NCBI GenBank assembly: GCA_031379665.1
Contig: JANNFI010000139.1
Span: 1 to 64,000, forward strand
Direction: 5' to 3'
DNA length: 64,000 nt
Source: SZUA-254 sp031379665
GTDB lineage: Bacteria > Bacteroidota > Ignavibacteria > UBA10030 > SZUA-254
The translations under genes and the position numbers were made by a program. Each line of letters starts with the position of its first letter. The first letter of the stretch is position 1. Below the pieces are notes generated by a model. It searched no databases and was not told the DNA's origin. It saw nothing but the letters and a program-made list of their open reading frames with translations. Shown here piece by piece: positions 26,224-34,039 of this stretch.

Positions 26224-27969
26224 TCAGGCTTCCTTTATATGTTTCCGTAGGTCCTTGATTTTCAACTGTGGTGTCGCCGTGCCGGCGGGGGTGTTCCCCT
26301 CGGCGCGCGTCGGCCATTCGTGCTCGTCGACGGAGTAGACGATGTCGATCGTTCCGCCGGCGGCGGGAATCTCCCGGATGAGGCTACCGAGGTTGAAACC
26401 GATCGCGTCGATGGTGGTCCCGTTCTGCCGCACCCTGAATCGCAGGTGGTCTTTCCCGACGATGCGGGGAGGGCCCAGGACTTCGACGTTTCTGGTCAGG
26501 AAGACGGGGCGCATGTTCCCGGGGCCGTACGGGGCGAACTCCTTGAGGATTCTGAAGAACCGGGGCGTGAGTTCGGTGAACCCGATTTCGGCGTCGATCC
26601 GCAATGCCGGCGTGCGGATCTCGTCGGTCATCAGTTCCCCTACCGCGGCGTTGAACGCGTCGCGGAATTCATCGACCCTGTCGAGTCGCACTGACAGGCC
26701 GGCGGCGTACTTGTGGCCGCCGAACTGGATGAGCGTGTGCTCAACCCGCTTCAGGGCGGTGTGAATGTCGAACCCCATGATGCTGCGGGCGGAGCCTTTC
26801 GCCACCCCGTCCACGCAGGTGAGCATCACGGTAGGCCGGTAATATTTTTCCGTGAGCCTCGACGCGACGATCCCGATAACGCCCGGGTGCCAACCTTCGT
26901 CGAACAGGACGATCGCCGCCGGCGCGGCGCCGCCCGGCGCGCTGTCGACCCGGTCCTGGGCCTGCTGGAACGTCGTCTCGTCGACTTTGCGGCGGTTGCG
27001 GTTCTCCTCTTCGAGGACCTGCGAAAGCCGGTCGGCCTCGGCGTCGTCGGTGCAGATCAGGAGGTCGACCGCCCTCGTCGCGTCGCCCATCCTGCCGACC
27101 GCGTTGATGCGGGGTGCGAGGACAAACACGATCTGCCCGGTGGTGATCTTCCCGTGCTCCACGCCGGAACTGCGCAGCAGCGCCTTCATCCCTGGCCGCG
27201 GTGCGCTGTTGACCTGCTCGAGTCCGATCTTGGTGATCACCCGGTTTTCCCCCACCAGGGGTACAATGTCCGCGGTCGTGGCGAGCGTGGCGAAATCGAG
27301 GTACCGGTATGCCATTTCCGGCTTGCCCAGACGGAGCGCAATGGCCTGGACCAGCTTGAAGCCGACGCCGCACCCGCAGAGGCTCTTGAATGGGTACCCG
27401 CAGCCGCGCTTCAGGGGGTCGAGAACGGCGAGCGCCTTCGGCAGGACCTCGGCTGGCTCGTGGTGATCGCAGATGATGACGTCGAGTCCGCGGGAGCGCG
27501 CGTACTCCACCTGGTCGACAGCCGTGATGCCGCAGTCGATCGAAATCAGCAGCGTGGCGCCGTAATCGGCCCCGCGGTCGATGCCAAACTGCGAGAGGCC
27601 GTAGCCCTCCTTTACCCGGTCCGGGATGTGGAAGATCGCGTCTGCCCCCACCTCGCGCAGGAAGAGGACCATCATCGCAGCGCTGTTCGTTCCGTCGACG
27701 TCGTAGTCGCCGAAGACCAGTATCTTCTCGTGAGACCCGAGACGCTCGAGGATCCGCATCACCGCTTTCTCCATCCCGTCCATGAGGAACGGGTCGTGAA
27801 GGTCTCCGATGCCGGGCTTAAAGAACTCCCGCGCGCGGTCGTACGAATCGATCCCGCGGTTCACGAGGATTCTGGTGATGGTGTCCGGGACGTTCATCTC
27901 CGCGGTGAGCCGGGCGACGACTGATGGGTCGGCCGGTGAAGTGATCGTCCAACGGAAAGTTTTCTTCAT
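26224..27969 (-). CDS. recJ: Single-stranded-DNA-specific exonuclease RecJ
   Basis: 5'-3' single-strand DNA exonuclease in recombination and repair, with 581 residues. It contains the DHH-family metal motifs ILVFGDYDVDG, LISIDCGI and ICDHHEP, the DHHA1 domain with IVASRLTEKYYRP, FGGHKYAAG and the C-terminal OB fold around GKDHLRFRVRQNG. It lies just downstream of the rnpB RNA, with only 24 bases between the start codon and the RNA's 3' stem. It is therefore either read through rnpB or driven from within it. It is followed closely by yebC-ruvCAB. Confidence 0.96.
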   Translation of the reverse strand: MKKTFRWTITSPADPSVVARLTAEMNVPDTITRILVNRGIDSYDRAREFFKPGIGDLHDPFLMDGMEKAVMRILERLGSHEKILVFGDYDVDGTNSAAMMVLFLREVGADAIFHIPDRVKEGYGLSQFGIDRGADYGATLLISIDCGITAVDQVEYARSRGLDVIICDHHEPAEVLPKALAVLDPLKRGCGYPFKSLCGCGVGFKLVQAIALRLGKPEMAYRYLDFATLATTADIVPLVGENRVITKIGLEQVNSAPRPGMKALLRSSGVEHGKITTGQIVFVLAPRINAVGRMGDATRAVDLLICTDDAEADRLSQVLEEENRNRRKVDETTFQQAQDRVDSAPGGAAPAAIVLFDEGWHPGVIGIVASRLTEKYYRPTVMLTCVDGVAKGSARSIMGFDIHTALKRVEHTLIQFGGHKYAAGLSVRLDRVDEFRDAFNAAVGELMTDEIRTPALRIDAEIGFTELTPRFFRILKEFAPYGPGNMRPVFLTRNVEVLGPPRIVGKDHLRFRVRQNGTTIDAIGFNLGSLIREIPAAGGTIDIVYSVDEHEWPTRAEGNTPAGTATPQLKIKDLRKHIKEA

Positions 27970-27983
27970 TACTCAGCGTGTTG

Positions 27984-28442
27984 AAAAAAAAACGGTCGCG
28001 CACCTGTAAGCCGAATTCTGTCTTCCCGCGAGGGAAGCGCAATCATTTATCTGGATCCCCCCTCGCGGAGGGATTCTAGCGACCTACCCATCCCGCAGTC
28101 TTTTCGGGACTGGAGCGGACGACTCTCGAACGGATAGGCCGCCCTTGCGGGCGGTGGTCCGTTCACGGGATATATTTAGTCTTGCTCCGGGCAGGGTTTG
28201 TCGCTCCCGCCATCGCTGACGGGAGGGTGAGCTCTTACCTCGCCTTTTCACCCTTACCGGGCCCGTCCCCCTTTCGGGGGGCGAAACCGGCGGTATATTT
28301 TCTGTGACACTTTCCGTTACCGCCGGCTTGCGCCGTCGGTACCCTCCCGTTAGGAGGTGCCCTGTCCTATGGAGTTCGGACTTTCCTCCCCGTCGGTGCC
28401 GCTTACGCGGCCCCAACGGAGCGATTGCGCGGTGCGCGACCG
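27984..28442 (-). ncRNA. rnpB: RNase P RNA (bacterial type A-like)
   Basis: Catalytic RNA of RNase P. On the minus strand the 5' end is GGTCGCGCACC (28441-28431) and the 3' end is GGTGCGCGACC (28004-27994), a perfect 11-base P1 helix. Hallmarks are GAGGAAAGTCCGAACTCC near the 5' end, GGTAAGAGCTCACC in the specificity domain, GATGGGTAGGTCGCTAGA, and CAGAATTCGGCTTAC at the 3' end. Nine T (27992-27984) follow P1, so P1 itself can act as the stem of an intrinsic terminator. The RNA body is about 450 bases. It lies between rnhA and recJ on the same strand with no visible promoter of its own. Confidence 0.96.
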
Positions 28443-28460
28443 GATCATCGGTTTATCGGA

Positions 28461-28895
28461 TCAGGCGTTCACCGCATCGCTCGGGCAGGGGATCCTGCCG
28501 TCGATGCCGGCGTTCGCGAGCAAATCCGCTTCGTGGTTCAATTCCCGGTCGATGTGTACTATCTGAACGTTGAACGGTGACGCTTTCAACAATCGTACGG
28601 CCTCGAGGTACAGAGGCGCGAGTTTCTTGTCCTTCACGCGGTATTGGCCAAGGAGCTGGCGTACCATCAACTGGCTGTCCGAATGGACGATCATCCGGGT
28701 GCAGGAGAGCCCGGATGCGTGCTTCAGGCAGTGGAGCAGCGCGCGGTACTCGGCGACGTTGTTCGTGGTAGTCCCGATGTACCCGCCGAAGGAGTAAAGG
28801 ACTCCGCCGCCGTCGTGGTCTCGCATGATCACGCCGATGCCACCTTCGCCCGGGTTCCCGCGCGCGGCGCCGTCGGTATACGCGAGGACGGTCAT
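28461..28895 (-). CDS. rnhA: Ribonuclease HI family protein
   Basis: Cleaves RNA in RNA-DNA hybrids. It has 144 residues. Catalytic residues are seen in AYTDGAARGNPGEGG (first Asp), TTTNNVAEYRALL (Glu), IVHSDSQL (Asp) and ELNHEADLLANAG (last Asp). The basic-protrusion (handle) segment of E. coli RNase HI is not evident, which fits the shorter type common in Bacillota and archaea. The start at 28895 overlaps the stop of the zinc ribbon gene as ATGA; the frame is open upstream, but those residues have no family likeness. rnpB begins 19 bases after its stop. Confidence 0.93.
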   Translation of the reverse strand: MTVLAYTDGAARGNPGEGGIGVIMRDHDGGGVLYSFGGYIGTTTNNVAEYRALLHCLKHASGLSCTRMIVHSDSQLMVRQLLGQYRVKDKKLAPLYLEAVRLLKASPFNVQIVHIDRELNHEADLLANAGIDGRIPCPSDAVNA

Positions 28896-29641
28896 TCCGT
28901 CGGCACGCCCGTCCCGACGAGTGAGTCCGAAACCAGTATCCTTCCACAGTGTTCGCAGAGGAAGATATGGGAGTTCCGTCTCAGTTCGAGAATTTTCTGT
29001 GGTGGGACGCGACTGAAGCACCCGCCACACGCGTTGCGTTTCACGCTGACGACCGCCGTTCCGCCCTTCGCCGTGCGGATCCGATCGTACCGCTCGAGGT
29101 CGTCCTTCTCCAGTCGGGCGGAGATCTTCTCGCGCTGGTGGTTGAGCGCGAGCTCAGCTTTTTCGTGCTCCTTGTTGACCTCCTTCAGTTCTTTCTGCCG
29201 TTCCTTCAATTCCACGCCGAGGACCTCCAGCTGTTCTTTCAGCGCGTCCGCGTCGGTCTTCGATGTCTGGAGTCGGCTCTCAGCGCCATCCATGCCCTTC
29301 TGCAGTAGAAGCGATTTCTGCTGGGCGATCTCGATTTCCCGCGTGAGGGCGTCGTACTGGCGGTTCGACTTGACGCTCATCTGCTGCCCCTTGTATTTCT
29401 CCACCTTGGCGGCGATATCGATGATCTCGTTGTCGGCCCGCTCGCGGGAGACCTTGGATTCCTTCACGGCGGCGTTCAGGGCGTCGAATTTCGCCTTCAT
29501 CTCGTCGTAGCGCGCCTGCAGGTCACGGACAGTGTGGGGCAGGTCGCCCTTCAGGTCCTGAATCTCCTGGAGGTCGACGTCGACGAGTTGCAGTGAGTAT
29601 AAAAGTTTAAGCCTTTTTTCCACCGTAGTCTCCTTTGTCAT
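28892..29641 (-). CDS. Coiled-coil protein with C-terminal C4 zinc ribbon (CT398-like)
   Basis: Cytoplasmic protein of 249 residues. Most of it (about 10-185) is long charged heptad-like helix forming an antiparallel coiled coil with a central VKSNRQYDALTREI segment typical of the family. It ends in a zinc ribbon with CGGC (about 203-206) and CEHC (about 228-231). Members are widespread and often sit beside nif3, as here, where both overlap by 4 bases. The structure is known for relatives, but no biochemical role is firmly established; binding of nucleic acid or of the transcription/secretion machinery has been suggested. Confidence 0.88.
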   Translation of the reverse strand: MTKETTVEKRLKLLYSLQLVDVDLQEIQDLKGDLPHTVRDLQARYDEMKAKFDALNAAVKESKVSRERADNEIIDIAAKVEKYKGQQMSVKSNRQYDALTREIEIAQQKSLLLQKGMDGAESRLQTSKTDADALKEQLEVLGVELKERQKELKEVNKEHEKAELALNHQREKISARLEKDDLERYDRIRTAKGGTAVVSVKRNACGGCFSRVPPQKILELRRNSHIFLCEHCGRILVSDSLVGTGVPTE

Positions 29642-30747
29642 CGGAAATAATTGACCGGGTTAATGCTTTTTTTCGATTCAATGACCCTGACGCGTTCCTT
29701 CCTGACCTCGGGGCGGCTCCTGAGAAATCGCGCCACAGCACCGACGGCAGGGTGTTCCGTTTCGTAATGTCCCGCGTCGACGAGGACGATCTCGCGTTCG
29801 AACTCCTGGAACGAATGGTACCGGACGTCGGCGGTGACGTACGCGTCGGCGCCCGCCCGGATGGCATCGGGCAGGAGGTCTGTGCCGCTTCCGCCGCAGA
29901 CGGCAACGGTCCTGATCGGTCGCCCCGCCGGCCCTGAGTAACGCAACCCCCGGGCGCCCAGTCGGACGGCGACGCTCCGTAAGAACCTTTTCAGCGGGAG
30001 GGGGCGGCTGAATCCACCGATCGAGCCCATCCCAAACTCACTGCTCCCGTTCTCGAGCGCGTAGACGTCGACCGCAACCTCGTCGTACGGGTGGGCAGAT
30101 TTCATCGCCCTGAGGACCCCGGGCAACTTCCAGCCCTGACATTCCATTTCCAGGCGGATCTCGTTCACCCGTTCAAGCCGGCCCGCGACGCCGATGTGGG
30201 GTTTCGACCCCGGGCCGGGGAGAAACGACCCGGTCCCTTCCGTCGTGAACGAGCACGATTCATAGCCGCCGATCACACCGGCGCCGGCAGCGGCCATCGC
30301 CTGCATCACGCCCCCCGAGTGCGACGACGGAACGAAAACAACGATTTTTTTTCGCAGCCCGTTCAGGGGCGCGAGCGGGACGATGTCACGAAGCCCGAGC
30401 CGTTCAGCGAGCGTGTCGCTCACCCCGCCCCTCGTGAAGTCCACGTTGGTATGCGCCGCATACAACCCGATGCGGTGGCGCAGGAGAGACTCCAGCATTC
30501 CCCCGGTGCGCGAACTGGTGTCGATGTGGCGGAGCGGCGTGAAGATGAGGGGATGGTGGCTGATGATGAGGCCCGCCCCGAGCGCGATCGCCTCGTTGAC
30601 GACATCGGGGGTGGTGTCCAGGGAGACCAGGATCTTCCTGACTTTCGAATCGGGGGAGCCGACGAGGAGGCCGACGTTGTCCTTCTCCCAGACGACCCCG
30701 GGGGGCGCCCACGATTCGATCATACCACCGATATCCCGTATTTGCAT
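29638..30747 (-). CDS. Nif3-like dinuclear metal center hexameric protein (YbgI/YqfO family)
   Basis: Nif3 family protein of 369 residues, the long form with a PII-like insert (about 130-230) between the two halves. Metal-binding motifs are GLIISHHPLIF, YAAHTNVDFTRGGVSDTLAE, VTADVRYHSFQE and VDAGHYETEHPAV. It has been annotated as GTP cyclohydrolase I type 2 in many databases, but that activity is doubtful for most members. It heads a cluster with the zinc ribbon protein, rnhA, rnpB, recJ, yebC and ruvCAB. Its ATG lies only 14 bases after the T run of an intrinsic terminator, so expression may depend on readthrough. Confidence 0.93.
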   Translation of the reverse strand: MQIRDIGGMIESWAPPGVVWEKDNVGLLVGSPDSKVRKILVSLDTTPDVVNEAIALGAGLIISHHPLIFTPLRHIDTSSRTGGMLESLLRHRIGLYAAHTNVDFTRGGVSDTLAERLGLRDIVPLAPLNGLRKKIVVFVPSSHSGGVMQAMAAAGAGVIGGYESCSFTTEGTGSFLPGPGSKPHIGVAGRLERVNEIRLEMECQGWKLPGVLRAMKSAHPYDEVAVDVYALENGSSEFGMGSIGGFSRPLPLKRFLRSVAVRLGARGLRYSGPAGRPIRTVAVCGGSGTDLLPDAIRAGADAYVTADVRYHSFQEFEREIVLVDAGHYETEHPAVGAVARFLRSRPEVRKERVRVIESKKSINPVNYFR

Positions 30748-30761
30748 GCGGGCAGGCCGTT

Positions 30762-30789
30762 AAAAAAAATGTCCCGGAGGGCCGGGACA
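30762..30789 (-). terminator. Intrinsic terminator directly upstream of nif3
   Basis: On the minus strand, TGTCCCGG (30789-30782) pairs with CCGGGACA (30777-30770) around a 4-base loop and is followed by eight T (30769-30762). It lies 11 bases after the stop of the 33-codon gene and 14 bases before the nif3 ATG, so it can end the small-gene transcript or attenuate entry into nif3. Confidence 0.9.
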
Positions 30790-30800
30790 TGGACTGTATC

Positions 30801-30902
30801 TTACTGAACTGGTTCGATTAACCTTTTGATCACCGGGGTGGTTTTCCGGCGGGTCTCCGCGAAGAGCCGGTTATCGAGCTTGAAAGAGTGGAAATTGATC
30901 AT
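30801..30902 (-). CDS. Predicted 33-residue basic small protein or leader peptide
   Basis: Short open frame of 33 codons plus TAA, unlike anything I recognise. It starts MINFHSFKLDN and ends VIKRLIEPVQ; it has seven Lys/Arg against three Asp/Glu, no cysteine and no membrane segment. Support for translation: 23 of the 32 codons after the ATG end in G or C, as in the long genes around it; an in-frame TGA lies directly before the ATG; a good promoter puts the transcript start about 4 bases upstream; and an intrinsic terminator begins 11 bases after the stop. It could be a stand-alone small protein or a leader peptide controlling nif3. The rest of the 324-base gap (30903-31071) holds its promoter and no other gene I can support. 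Confidence 0.6.
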   Translation of the reverse strand: MINFHSFKLDNRLFAETRRKTTPVIKRLIEPVQ

Positions 30903-30909
30903 TCAGTCA

Positions 30910-30941
30910 ACAATATATGGCTTTTCCCTGAAATAATCAAG
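30910..30941 (-). promoter_or_regulatory. Predicted promoter of the 33-codon gene
   Basis: On the minus strand, CTTG (30941-30938), a 20-base spacer, then TATATTGT (30917-30910). The predicted transcript start is near 30906, about 4 bases ahead of the ATG at 30902. Confidence 0.6.
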
Positions 30942-31071
30942 GATTCTTCCGCCCACGGGTAGATTCATATTTCCAGTCCCTGGAGCGCCCCCTGGTGAGC
31001 AATTCCACCGTGGTGGTCAGCCGTTTTTCGCGGGTTTCATCCCTTTTCGCTTCGGTGACCCTCTCGCAGGA

Positions 31072-31734
31072 TCAGGACGGTACGCGCGGAGGAACGTTCA
31101 TGTCTCGCAGTGTGACGATCTGTTTTTCGAGGCTTGAAATGTTCCGGTTGAGTTCACTCAGGAGGGCCTTGACGTCGGGGGCCTTGCACTGACGGGTCAG
31201 GATGTCGGTGCTGATCTTGATGGCGGCGAGCGGGTTGTTGAACTCGTGACACATCGTTACGATGAGTTCCTGGACGGCTTCGGTTTTTCGCTGGGAAATG
31301 ACCTTGTTTTTTTCGGCCGTGGAGATCTGGGTCTTGAGGTCCTGCTGCTCGAGGGCGTTGACGATTGAGCGCGGGAACAAAGTGTCGACCACCTCTTCCT
31401 TTACGAGGTAATCGACAACCCCGTACTTCATCGCCTCGACGGCTATACGGAAGTCCTTCCCGCCGGTGAGCATGATGACCGGCAGGTCGACACCGGCCTC
31501 GCGGAGGTCCTTCAGGATCTCCAGACCGTTCCGGGTCTTGAGGTAGTAATCCATCAGGATGATGTGGATTTCGTTCGGGGATTTCAGGTACGACAGGACC
31601 TTCTCGCCGTCGTCCATCCAGGTGAGTCTGAACGACTTCCCGTTGAAGGACTGGAGGTAGTTCTTCGCCATCGCCGCATAGTCGGCGTCGTCGTCAATCA
31701 GCAATATGTTAATGACCTGGTCCGGCACCTGCAT
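31072..31734 (-). CDS. Response regulator fused to a histidine-kinase dimerisation domain, no ATPase domain
   Basis: Protein of 220 residues. Receiver domain (about 8-128) has DDD at 14-16, phospho-acceptor D62 in ILMDYYLKTRNG, T90 and K112. After a helical linker comes a DHp-like segment (about 150-210) with H163 in TMCHEFNNPLAAIKISTDIL, the sequence typical of HisKA boxes. The protein ends at about residue 220 with no N, G1 or G2 ATP-binding motifs, and none is encoded next to it, so it cannot autophosphorylate by itself. It may act as a phosphotransfer or dimerisation module. The ATG at 31734 fits the promoter upstream. It is transcribed toward the small gene and nif3. Confidence 0.85.
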   Translation of the reverse strand: MQVPDQVINILLIDDDADYAAMAKNYLQSFNGKSFRLTWMDDGEKVLSYLKSPNEIHIILMDYYLKTRNGLEILKDLREAGVDLPVIMLTGGKDFRIAVEAMKYGVVDYLVKEEVVDTLFPRSIVNALEQQDLKTQISTAEKNKVISQRKTEAVQELIVTMCHEFNNPLAAIKISTDILTRQCKAPDVKALLSELNRNISSLEKQIVTLRDMNVPPRVPS

Positions 31735-31752
31735 TCTCCCGCAAACATTAAA

Positions 31753-31783
31753 GTAAAGTATAGTATAGTATTTGGCGGTCAAA
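31753..31783 (-). promoter_or_regulatory. Predicted promoter of the REC-DHp gene
   Basis: On the minus strand, TTTG (31783-31780), a 19-base spacer, then TACTTTAC (31760-31753). The predicted transcript start is near 31749, 15 bases before the ATG at 31734. Confidence 0.5.
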
Positions 31784-31886
31784 CTTGCAACCGCGCCGGC
31801 GGGTCGCGCGCCGACTCAACGCCCCGGATTTCTTGATTTTTGTCTGGATTTAGGCGACCTTCACTCAAAGATTGAAAGAACGACGA

Positions 31887-32867
31887 ATGAGCCACGATAT
31901 CCTGGCCGGCCTCTCGGAGAAAGCGCGTCTGCTCTCCAGATCGGTCGCCTTTCCCGATGCCCTCGACGTCCGCACGCTCCGCGCAGCGGCCGCGCTCGCC
32001 TCGTCGCGTGTCCTCCGGCCGGTGCTCGTCGGGTCGTCCGAGGTGATCCGATCCCTGGCGTCCTCCCAGGGCGTCGGGCTCGACGGGGTCACGATCGAGG
32101 ATCCATCGCTCTCGGCGCACCTCGGGCGGGTGGAGCTCGAACTCGCGGCCATCGAAAAGGGGAATGCGGGACGCGGGGGATCCGGCCCACGGCACGCGGG
32201 TGATCCGCTCATTTTCGCCGGAATGATGGTCCGGTCGGGCCTTGTCCACGGTAGCGTCGCCGGCTCCGTCTCGACGACCGCCGACGTGATCCGGGCGGCG
32301 CTTCGAACGATCGGCCTGCGGCCCGGGGTGAAAAAAGTCTCCAGCTATTTCCTGATGATATTTCCCGGACGCGTGATGGCGTTCGCGGACTGCGCCGTGC
32401 TCCCCGAGCCGACCGCGGGGGAACTCGCGGAAATCGCCGGGCTGGCCGCCGACAACTTCCGCATCATCACGGGCCTCGGCCCTGTCGTCGCGTTCCTTTC
32501 CTTCTCGACGAAGGGCAGCGCGGGACATCCGGCGATTGAGAAAGCGCGCAGCGCGGCGGCGATGTTCAGGGCCTCGCGGCCGGACATCGAAGCCGATGGG
32601 GAACTCCAGGTTGACGCGGCGATTGACCCGGGTGTGGCCCGGATGAAGGCGCCCGGCAGCCCCGTCGCCGGGAATGCCAACGTTCTGATCTTCCCCGACC
32701 TCAACTCGGGAAACATCGGATACAAGATCGCACAACGGCTCGGGGGCGCGGTGGCGCTGGGACCAATCCTCCAGGGGCTGGCGAAGCCTGCCTTTGACCT
32801 CTCCCGGGGGTGCAGCGTCGAGGACATCGTTCACGTCGCCACGATCAACGTCCTCACCCCGGTGTGA
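31887..32867 (+). CDS. pta: Phosphate acetyltransferase (Pta/Ptb family)
   Basis: Interconverts acetyl-CoA and acetyl phosphate. It has 326 residues, the length of the short single-domain Pta without the N-terminal DRTGG extension. Recognisable are GDPLIFAGMMVRSGLVHGSV, SFSTKGSAGHP, RPDIEADGELQVDAAIDP and the C-terminal GNANVLIFPDLNSGNIGYKI, the CoA- and phosphate-binding core. The ATG at 31887 is preferred over an in-frame TTG 15 bases upstream. No acetate kinase gene is adjacent; the next gene, 11 bases on, encodes a membrane acyltransferase. A phosphate butyryltransferase specificity is possible but the motifs favour Pta. Confidence 0.9.
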   Translation: MSHDILAGLSEKARLLSRSVAFPDALDVRTLRAAAALASSRVLRPVLVGSSEVIRSLASSQGVGLDGVTIEDPSLSAHLGRVELELAAIEKGNAGRGGSGPRHAGDPLIFAGMMVRSGLVHGSVAGSVSTTADVIRAALRTIGLRPGVKKVSSYFLMIFPGRVMAFADCAVLPEPTAGELAEIAGLAADNFRIITGLGPVVAFLSFSTKGSAGHPAIEKARSAAAMFRASRPDIEADGELQVDAAIDPGVARMKAPGSPVAGNANVLIFPDLNSGNIGYKIAQRLGGAVALGPILQGLAKPAFDLSRGCSVEDIVHVATINVLTPV

Positions 32868-32878
32868 AGACTCCCCCG

Positions 32879-34039
32879 ATGACCGCGGTATCGCCGCCGG
32901 ACGCGGGCCGGTTCCTCTTCATCGATCTCTTTCGCACCATCATCATCGTCCTGATGCTCGAGGGACACGTCGTGCGTCAATTCCTTTCGCCGGACGGCCA
33001 CTCGACGCTCGCCTTCTTCCTGCACGAGATCTTCCACGGTATCACGGCCCCGGCGTTCCTCTTCGGCGCGGGACTCACCTTCGTGATATCCTCCCACCGG
33101 CGCTGGACGGAATTCCATCATTGGAGCGACGAACTCGAGCGCCGGGTGCGTCGCATCGTGTTGATCTTCCTGATCGGCATCTTCCTCCACCTCCCGTTCT
33201 TCTCGTTCAGGAAGACGTTGCTGGAAGCGACCCCCGCGGATCTCCTGGTCCTGTTCCAATCGGACGTCCTCACCTGTATCTCCGCGGGCCTCCTCGTGCT
33301 CCACCTCACCCTCTTTTGCTTCAAGAGCGAGGACCGGTTCCACGGCGCCGTGGTGACCCTGCTGATCCTCACGGTCCTGCTGACGCCGATCGTCTGGGAC
33401 GTGAACTTCCTCCACTTCACACCGATCCTCTTCGCCCAGCTCTCGAACAGCCTGCACGGTTCGCCGTTCCCCCTCTTCCCGTTCCTGGGGTACCTCTTCG
33501 CGGGTGTCGCGGTCTCGCGGAAATTCATCGTCGCCGTCGAGGCCGGGGCTGTACCCCGATTCATGAAGAAGCTCGCCCTCGGCGGGGCATTGTGCATCGC
33601 CGCCGGACTCCTCTCGACCGCGATTCCATTCTCCATCTACCCGAAGTACGATTTTTGGTACACAAGCCCGTCGTATTTCCTGGTCCGGCTCGGCCTCCTC
33701 TTCGTGATGGCGCCGGGGGTCTGGCTCGCGGGGGAGAGGGTGGGTCCGTGGATGAGGCCCCTGCTCATCCTCGGGAAGGAATCCCTGTTCGTGTACGTCC
33801 TGCACCTCGTGGTCCTCTACGGCTCGGTGATCAACCCCGGGCTGAACATGGCCGTCCTCCTGCCGGGTGGACCGGGATTGCTGCCGTTGATCGGACTCTT
33901 CGTCGGATTAACGGCGGCGATGTTCGTCGCGGCGTCGCTCTGGCAGGGCCTCAAGAACAATCATCCGGCAGCGTACCGGTACGTCCAGGCGGCCGTGGGT
34001 GTGGCCGTCCTGTTCCTCTTCTTTACCAGGGATTACTGA
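32879..34039 (+). CDS. Membrane acyltransferase-like protein (DUF1624/HGSNAT-type)
   Basis: Integral membrane protein of 386 residues with about 10 hydrophobic helices. The first helix region reads FLFIDLFRTIIIVLMLEGHV, and the histidine of LEGHVVRQFL sits where the heparan-alpha-glucosaminide N-acetyltransferase family carries its conserved histidine. Near the C-terminus LGKESLFVYVLHLVVLYG resembles the closing helix of acyltransferase families. Members transfer acetyl from cytoplasmic acetyl-CoA to sugars across the membrane; the acceptor here is unknown. It follows pta by 11 bases. Its stop codon directly abuts the stop of anmK on the other strand (TGATCA). Confidence 0.75.
   Translation: MTAVSPPDAGRFLFIDLFRTIIIVLMLEGHVVRQFLSPDGHSTLAFFLHEIFHGITAPAFLFGAGLTFVISSHRRWTEFHHWSDELERRVRRIVLIFLIGIFLHLPFFSFRKTLLEATPADLLVLFQSDVLTCISAGLLVLHLTLFCFKSEDRFHGAVVTLLILTVLLTPIVWDVNFLHFTPILFAQLSNSLHGSPFPLFPFLGYLFAGVAVSRKFIVAVEAGAVPRFMKKLALGGALCIAAGLLSTAIPFSIYPKYDFWYTSPSYFLVRLGLLFVMAPGVWLAGERVGPWMRPLLILGKESLFVYVLHLVVLYGSVINPGLNMAVLLPGGPGLLPLIGLFVGLTAAMFVAASLWQGLKNNHPAAYRYVQAAVGVAVLFLFFTRDY

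Noticed and set aside
25472..26317. Longer YebC start at 26317
   Set aside because: The family invariably begins MSGHSKW; the upstream 32 codons lie antisense-free but inside recJ and lack homology.
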